DNA of 9,263 nucleotides from Bacillota bacterium (GTDB taxonomy: Bacteria; Bacillota; Clostridia; Peptostreptococcales; Anaerovoracaceae), in contig JAFYUX010000034.1 in NCBI GenBank assembly GCA_017549385.1, positions 1 through 9,263 of the forward strand, read 5' to 3'. Under the pieces are notes generated by a model that ran no database searches, had not been told where the DNA came from, and saw nothing but the letters and a program-made list of their open reading frames with translations. Each line of letters opens with the position of its first letter. Within the stretch, counting starts at the first letter, position 1. Positions 5,684-9,263 of this stretch are shown here, piece after piece. The translations under genes and the position numbers were made by a program.

Positions 5684-6582
5684 TACCCTACACGCTCCTC
5701 CTGATAGTTTCCGCGAATCAGACCTTCAGGCTTGAGAACGAGGAAGCAAATTACGATAACGAACATGATGGCATCACGATATGAGAGCAGTGAAGTCGGT
5801 AATGCAAGCGAAAGAACGTTTGCAACTAATGCATAGAGATAACCACCTACTACTGCACCTGGAAGTGAATTCATACCACCTACTACTACAGCGATAAAGC
5901 CGATAAGGAGTGGAGACGCACCAAGTGTAGGTTCTACAGAACCAGTACGAGCAACCCAGAACAGACATACAAAACCTGCAAGGAAACCAGAAATGATAAA
6001 TGCTGTAGAAATAACAAGATTTGCGTTTACGCCCATAAGACGAGCTGTAGTGAAGTTTTCAGCTGCGGCTCTCATAGCAATACCAAGCGGAGTCTTCTGC
6101 ATGATATAGAGAAGTACGAGAAGCAGTACAGCTGTAGTTATGATTACGATGATATTTCTTAACGGTGTAGTGATACCAAAAAGTGAAATTGTAGCACTCA
6201 TGAAAGCAGGAAGATTTACTGCCTTTGGACGTGGCGAGATAAACACCTGGAATACTCTCTGAAGAATGATACTGATACCAAAAGATGTTACCAGAAGAGC
6301 ATCTAAAGAACGACCTCTAAATGGTCTATATGCTATAAGTTCACTGAGGAAACCGATAAGTGCACCACCTAAGATAGCTAACACGAATGCTACCCACCAT
6401 GGAAGGCTTAATCCAGCGCAGAAAACTAAAAGATAAGCTGCGGCTGTGATGTATTCACCGTAAGCGAAGTTGATAAGCTTACAGATACCATATACGATTA
6501 CGAGACCAAGAGCGATGAGAGCATAAAGGCTACCCATACTGAGGACGTTAATAATAAATTCAATTACAATTGATAAACTCAT
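5683..6582 (-). CDS. livH: Branched-chain amino acid/amide ABC permease, LivH type
   Basis: The second permease of the importer, 299 residues, close to the usual LivH length of about 300. The opening GSLYALIALGLVIVYGICKLINFAYGE (17-43) is diagnostic of LivH. The coupling loop is TPLGIAMRAAAENFTTARLMGVN (about 164-186), and IGFIAVVVGGMNSLPGAVVGG (about 227-247) closes the transmembrane core. About eight hydrophobic segments are visible and no signal peptide. The ATG follows the LivF stop without a gap (TAAATG), with a perfect AAGGAGG about 11 nt upstream. It should pair with LivM as a heterodimer around the substrate channel. The length of 299 fits LivH rather than the longer UrtB of urea importers. 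Confidence 0.92.
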   Translation of the reverse strand: MSLSIVIEFIINVLSMGSLYALIALGLVIVYGICKLINFAYGEYITAAAYLLVFCAGLSLPWWVAFVLAILGGALIGFLSELIAYRPFRGRSLDALLVTSFGISIILQRVFQVFISPRPKAVNLPAFMSATISLFGITTPLRNIIVIITTAVLLLVLLYIMQKTPLGIAMRAAAENFTTARLMGVNANLVISTAFIISGFLAGFVCLFWVARTGSVEPTLGASPLLIGFIAVVVGGMNSLPGAVVGGYLYALVANVLSLALPTSLLSYRDAIMFVIVICFLVLKPEGLIRGNYQEERVG

Positions 6583-7344
6583 TTACTTAACTTCCTCCTT
6601 TCCACCCATGTAAAGTGAAGCAACGTCAATGGCACTTGCCATATCTTCTGCCTTGCCTGAGAATTCTACTCTACCGTTTGAGAGCAGATATACTCTATCT
6701 GAAATGCTTGCAGCACGTTCAGCATTCTGTTCTACCAGAAGGATTGTCATGCCACGAGACTTAAGTTCTTCGATAAGTTCAAAAATCTGATCTACTCTGT
6801 TTGGCGAAAGACCTAAAGAAGGTTCGTCTAACATGAGAAGATCTGGGTTGGACATAAGTCCACGAGCGATAGCCAGCATCTGCTGTTCGCCACCTGAAAG
6901 GAGGCCACCGCCCTGATTGTAACGTTCCTTTAAGATTGGGAACAGTTCAAACATAGTTTCAAGATCCTTCTGGTACTGAGCTGGCTTGTAACAACCAAAT
7001 GCACCAATACGAAGGTTTTCTGCAACTGTAAGAGATGGGAAAATTTCTCTTCCCTGTGGAACAAGCGCAACACCAAGCTTATGAACCTGTTCAGGCTTTT
7101 TGCCAGTGATGTCTGTACCCTTAAATGTGATTTTGCCGGACTTTGGCTTGAGTACACCTGCTAATGTACGCATGATAGTAGTTTTACCGGAACCGTTGAT
7201 ACCGCAGATACTAACGAGTTCGCCTTTTTTGATTTCAAGCGAAACACCATGCAGAGCAAGTACAGAACCATAGCCAACATGTAAGTCCGAAGCACTGAGA
7301 ATAACTTCTCTTTCTTCCTGTGAAGTTGTCTTTAATTCACTCAT
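6583..7344 (-). CDS. livF: ABC importer ATPase, LivF type
   Basis: One of the two nucleotide-binding subunits on the cytoplasmic face. In 253 residues the order is Walker A GINGSGKTT at 48-56, Q-loop Q97 in VPQGREIF, signature LSGGEQQ at 149-155, Walker B LLMLDEP at 169-175, and the LLVEQN switch region in which Gln stands for the usual His, as is normal in LivF. All catalytic elements are intact. An N-terminal extension of about 13 charged residues comes before the first strand. The start overlaps the LivG stop by four bases (ATGA), with GGGAG a few nt upstream inside LivG, so the two ATPases are made in step. Confidence 0.93.
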   Translation of the reverse strand: MSELKTTSQEEREVILSASDLHVGYGSVLALHGVSLEIKKGELVSICGINGSGKTTIMRTLAGVLKPKSGKITFKGTDITGKKPEQVHKLGVALVPQGREIFPSLTVAENLRIGAFGCYKPAQYQKDLETMFELFPILKERYNQGGGLLSGGEQQMLAIARGLMSNPDLLMLDEPSLGLSPNRVDQIFELIEELKSRGMTILLVEQNAERAASISDRVYLLSNGRVEFSGKAEDMASAIDVASLYMGGKEEVK

Positions 7345-8072
7345 TCTGCTGTACTCCCTAAATATGCTTTAACTACTTCCGGATTAGCACGTACTACCTC
7401 CGGTTTGCCTTCGGCGATTGTCTGACCATAGTTAAGTACATGGAGCTTATCACAAAGAGTCATGATAAGGTGCATGTCATGGTCTACGATTAAAATACCG
7501 ATATGCTTCTTTGCTGGAAGTTCCTTAAGCAAATCAAGCATATGCTGAGTTTCTTCTTCATTAAGACCAGCTGCTGGCTCGTCAAGAAGCACAAACTTTG
7601 GCTTGCATGCGAGAGCACGGCTGATTTCGAGAAAACGCTGTTCACTGAAAGTGAGATTTTCTACAAATGAATCCGCCTTTTCAGCAAGACCCATTTCTTC
7701 CAGGAGTTCATCAGCAATCTTGTTAGCTTCCTTCTGTGAGATGCCAACGCCAATAGCGCCAATGATAAGGTTTTCTCTACATGTAAGATTTTTAAAGAGT
7801 CTTACTGTCTGATATGTTCTAGCAAGACCATTCTTTGGCACTTTATGAGCAGGCATACTGCTTAAGTCCACACCGTCCAGCATTACACTACCGCTGTCTT
7901 TTTTAAGCATCGCAGTAATGAGGTTGATAAATGTAGATTTACCAGAACCGTTTGGACCGATAAGACCAAGTATTTCACCTGTTTCAATTCTCATGCTTAC
8001 GTCATTAACCGCCTTGAGACTGCCAAATGATTTACAAATTGATTTTACTTCGAGAAATGATTTGTTTTCCAT
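7341..8072 (-). CDS. livG: ABC importer ATPase, LivG type
   Basis: Partner ATPase of LivF, 243 residues, slightly short for LivG (about 255). Walker A is GPNGSGKST at 39-47, the Q-loop is RTYQTVRLF with Q88, Walker B is FVLLDEP at 160-166, and the switch His is H198 in VDHDMHLIM. The signature region reads LTFSEQR at 140-146, where LivG proteins usually have LSYGEQR or LPYGQQR: the signature Gly is Ser here. The rest of the site is intact and the neighbouring LivF has a normal LSGGEQ. The start is supported by AGGAG 4 nt upstream. It follows the binding-protein gene after a 107-nt gap that holds a large palindrome. Confidence 0.92.
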   Translation of the reverse strand: MENKSFLEVKSICKSFGSLKAVNDVSMRIETGEILGLIGPNGSGKSTFINLITAMLKKDSGSVMLDGVDLSSMPAHKVPKNGLARTYQTVRLFKNLTCRENLIIGAIGVGISQKEANKIADELLEEMGLAEKADSFVENLTFSEQRFLEISRALACKPKFVLLDEPAAGLNEEETQHMLDLLKELPAKKHIGILIVDHDMHLIMTLCDKLHVLNYGQTIAEGKPEVVRANPEVVKAYLGSTAE

Positions 8073-8090
8073 AATGCTCCTAACACTATG

Positions 8091-8120
8091 ATTCAGGCGT
8101 GTGCATGCACACGCCTGAAT
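8091..8120. repeat. Perfect 30-bp palindrome between the binding-protein gene and livG
   Basis: ATTCAGGCGTGTGCA is followed directly by its exact reverse complement, with no spacer. In RNA it would give a stem of about 13 bp with a 4-nt loop. It is GC-rich in AT-rich surroundings. No U-tract follows on the minus strand (next bases CATAGTG) or on the plus strand (AGTACTTT), so it is not an ordinary terminator. It starts 18 nt before the livG ATG and would stall 3' exonucleases after the binding-protein message. A protein-binding site is an alternative. Confidence 0.85.
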
Positions 8121-8179
8121 AGTACTTTACCTTATTGATAATTTTTGTTAAATAAATCAGGAATTATCTCAACTCTATA

Positions 8180-9263
8180 TTAAGGAGCTGGGATGTATTC
8201 TGGAGCGTACCACTTGATGAATACAGGCTGAGCGTCAACGAGTTCTACGAGACAAGCTGTCTTGTTTGGTTCGTGACCAGAAGCAGCATCAGACCAGTCT
8301 ACTGTACCAGTGAGACATTCGAATACTGTATCTTCCATGTACTTAGCCATAGCAGCACCATCAGTACCACCTGTTTCAGCCATAGCTTCTGCAAGAATCT
8401 GGATTACGTCGTAACCAGCGAGTGACCAGCAAGCGTCGAGATCCTTACCCATAACTTCCTTGTAGAGTTCTACGTAAGCGTTGAAACCAGGAACTGCTTC
8501 TTCGCTGAGGTATGCGTGAGTATCGAATACGATATCGTTAGCATATTCAGTGCCTAAGAGTTCGAAGAATGATGGATCGTCATAAGCGTCGCCACCGTAG
8601 ATAGGAAGATCGATACCAGCTGTTCTAAATTCCTTAACGAGTGTACCTAAATCAGGCATGTAAGAAGAAATGTAGATGAAGTCTGGCTGAGTTTCGAGAG
8701 CCTTGTAGTGAGCGATGAGAGCCGCTGTATCTAACTTGCCCTGAGAGAAGATGTCTTCACGAACAATAGTACCACCTAACTTTTCGAAAGATACCTGGAA
8801 GTACTGAGAAAGTGACTTAGTATAATCGATAAAGTCGTCAGTGATTACATATACACTGTCATAACCCTTTTCGTTGAATGCATATTCAGCTACTGCAGCA
8901 CCCATAGTTGTGTTCCACATAGAGAGTGTGAACTGCTTGTCGCCGAGCATTGTTGAAGAGTAGAGTGGAGAAGAAGCTGTTGGAGTGATACCAACGATAC
9001 CAGCTTCCTGAGCAGCTCTAGAAGCCGCACCACCGAAGTCGTAGTCAGAAGAAGCTACGATAGCTACAGCGCCCTGATCGATGAGCTGCTTAGATACTTC
9101 GCCTGCTGTAGCAGGTTCAGAAGCAGAGTCCATGTTGATGAACTCGAGCATCTTGCCGTTTACACCACCGTTGTCATTGATTTCCTTGATAGCAACTTCG
9201 ATACCTTCGAGAGCAGGAGCATCGATAGCAGCCTGGATACCAGTTACAGACATAGCACCACCG
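8180..9263 (-). CDS. ABC importer substrate-binding protein, LivJ/LivK-like (Peripla_BP_6), N-terminus outside window
   Basis: Extracytoplasmic solute receptor of the Liv-type importer; it delivers the substrate to LivH/LivM. 361 codons are visible. The frame stays open through the right edge (GGA before the ATG at 9253), so that Met is internal and the signal peptide or lipobox lies outside. Landmarks are EGIEVAIKEINDNGGVNGK just after the edge, VAIVASSDYDFGGAASRAAQEAGI with the typical ligand-contacting serines, GITPTASSP, the hinge-side DDFIDYTKSLSQYF, and DLPIYGGDAYDDPSF. Codon choice is strongly biased (GGT, GCT, GAC, TTC, TAC, ATC), as in highly expressed genes. A 107-nt gap separates it from livG. 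The fold is clear, but the ligand cannot be told; context suggests an amide or amino-acid-like solute. Confidence 0.92.
   Translation of the reverse strand, partial: GGAMSVTGIQAAIDAPALEGIEVAIKEINDNGGVNGKMLEFINMDSASEPATAGEVSKQLIDQGAVAIVASSDYDFGGAASRAAQEAGIVGITPTASSPLYSSTMLGDKQFTLSMWNTTMGAAVAEYAFNEKGYDSVYVITDDFIDYTKSLSQYFQVSFEKLGGTIVREDIFSQGKLDTAALIAHYKALETQPDFIYISSYMPDLGTLVKEFRTAGIDLPIYGGDAYDDPSFFELLGTEYANDIVFDTHAYLSEEAVPGFNAYVELYKEVMGKDLDACWSLAGYDVIQILAEAMAETGGTDGAAMAKYMEDTVFECLTGTVDWSDAASGHEPNKTACLVELVDAQPVFIKWYAPEYIPAP

Noticed and set aside
8091..8120. 30-bp palindrome as a Rho-independent terminator
   Set aside because: No T-run follows on either strand, and livG depends on read-through from the upstream gene.
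8121..8179. Possible internal promoter before livG (TTAACA with a TAAAGT-like -10)
   Set aside because: The spacing and -10 match are poor and the sequence is simply AT-rich; not enough to call.
9251..9253. ATG at 9253 as the start of the substrate-binding protein
   Set aside because: The frame stays open upstream with Gly-Gly-Ala before the Met, which fits the early ligand-binding loop of the family; a signal sequence must lie beyond the edge.

Overview
The window looks like a chromosomal piece of a low-to-mid GC anaerobic Firmicute, probably a Clostridia/Lachnospiraceae-type bacterium. This is inferred from strong AGGAGG-type ribosome binding sites, encoded tRNA CCA ends, many U-tailed hairpin terminators, and the protein families present (BaiN-like flavoprotein, short PNPOx-like protein, Liv-type ABC importer). 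No mobile element, CRISPR array or phage gene was seen.

Layout. The left end (1-859, minus) holds the N-terminal 286 residues of an SLC13/ArsB-like anion permease, cut by the window edge. It is preceded by a short leader ORF whose stop overlaps the permease start. A 19-bp palindrome at 978-996 carries the -10 elements of two divergent promoters, one for this permease and one for the plus-strand BaiN/HI0933-family flavoprotein at 1104-2432, which ends in a terminator. A stand-alone tRNA-Glu(UUC) with a good promoter follows at 2566-2640, then three plus-strand hairpin terminators. On the minus strand, tRNA-Leu(UAG) at 3410-3492 is followed after 35 nt by a small PNPOx-like flavoprotein (2982-3374), with no terminator hairpin between them and a strong one after the gene.

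The right 60% (3667-9263, minus) is one tight operon read right to left: substrate-binding protein (start outside the window), ATPase LivG, ATPase LivF, permease LivH, permease LivM, then an FmdA/AmdA-family acetamidase/formamidase and a terminator. The junctions from LivG to LivM are ATGA, TAAATG and TAATG couplings, so the importer is made as a unit. The amidase, 40 nt further on and before the single terminator, suggests that the importer brings in a small amide (or an amide-bearing amino acid derivative) which the amidase hydrolyses to ammonium and an acid. The substrate is inferred from context; the transporter proteins themselves are Liv-type. A perfect 30-bp palindrome lies between the binding-protein gene and LivG, where an mRNA-stabilising hairpin would let the binding protein be made in excess of the membrane parts.

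No clearly new system is evident. The most useful points are the leader ORF and shared divergent promoter at the left, the tRNA-Leu/PNPOx transcription unit, the amidase-coupled importer with ATPases placed before permeases, and the intercistronic palindrome.
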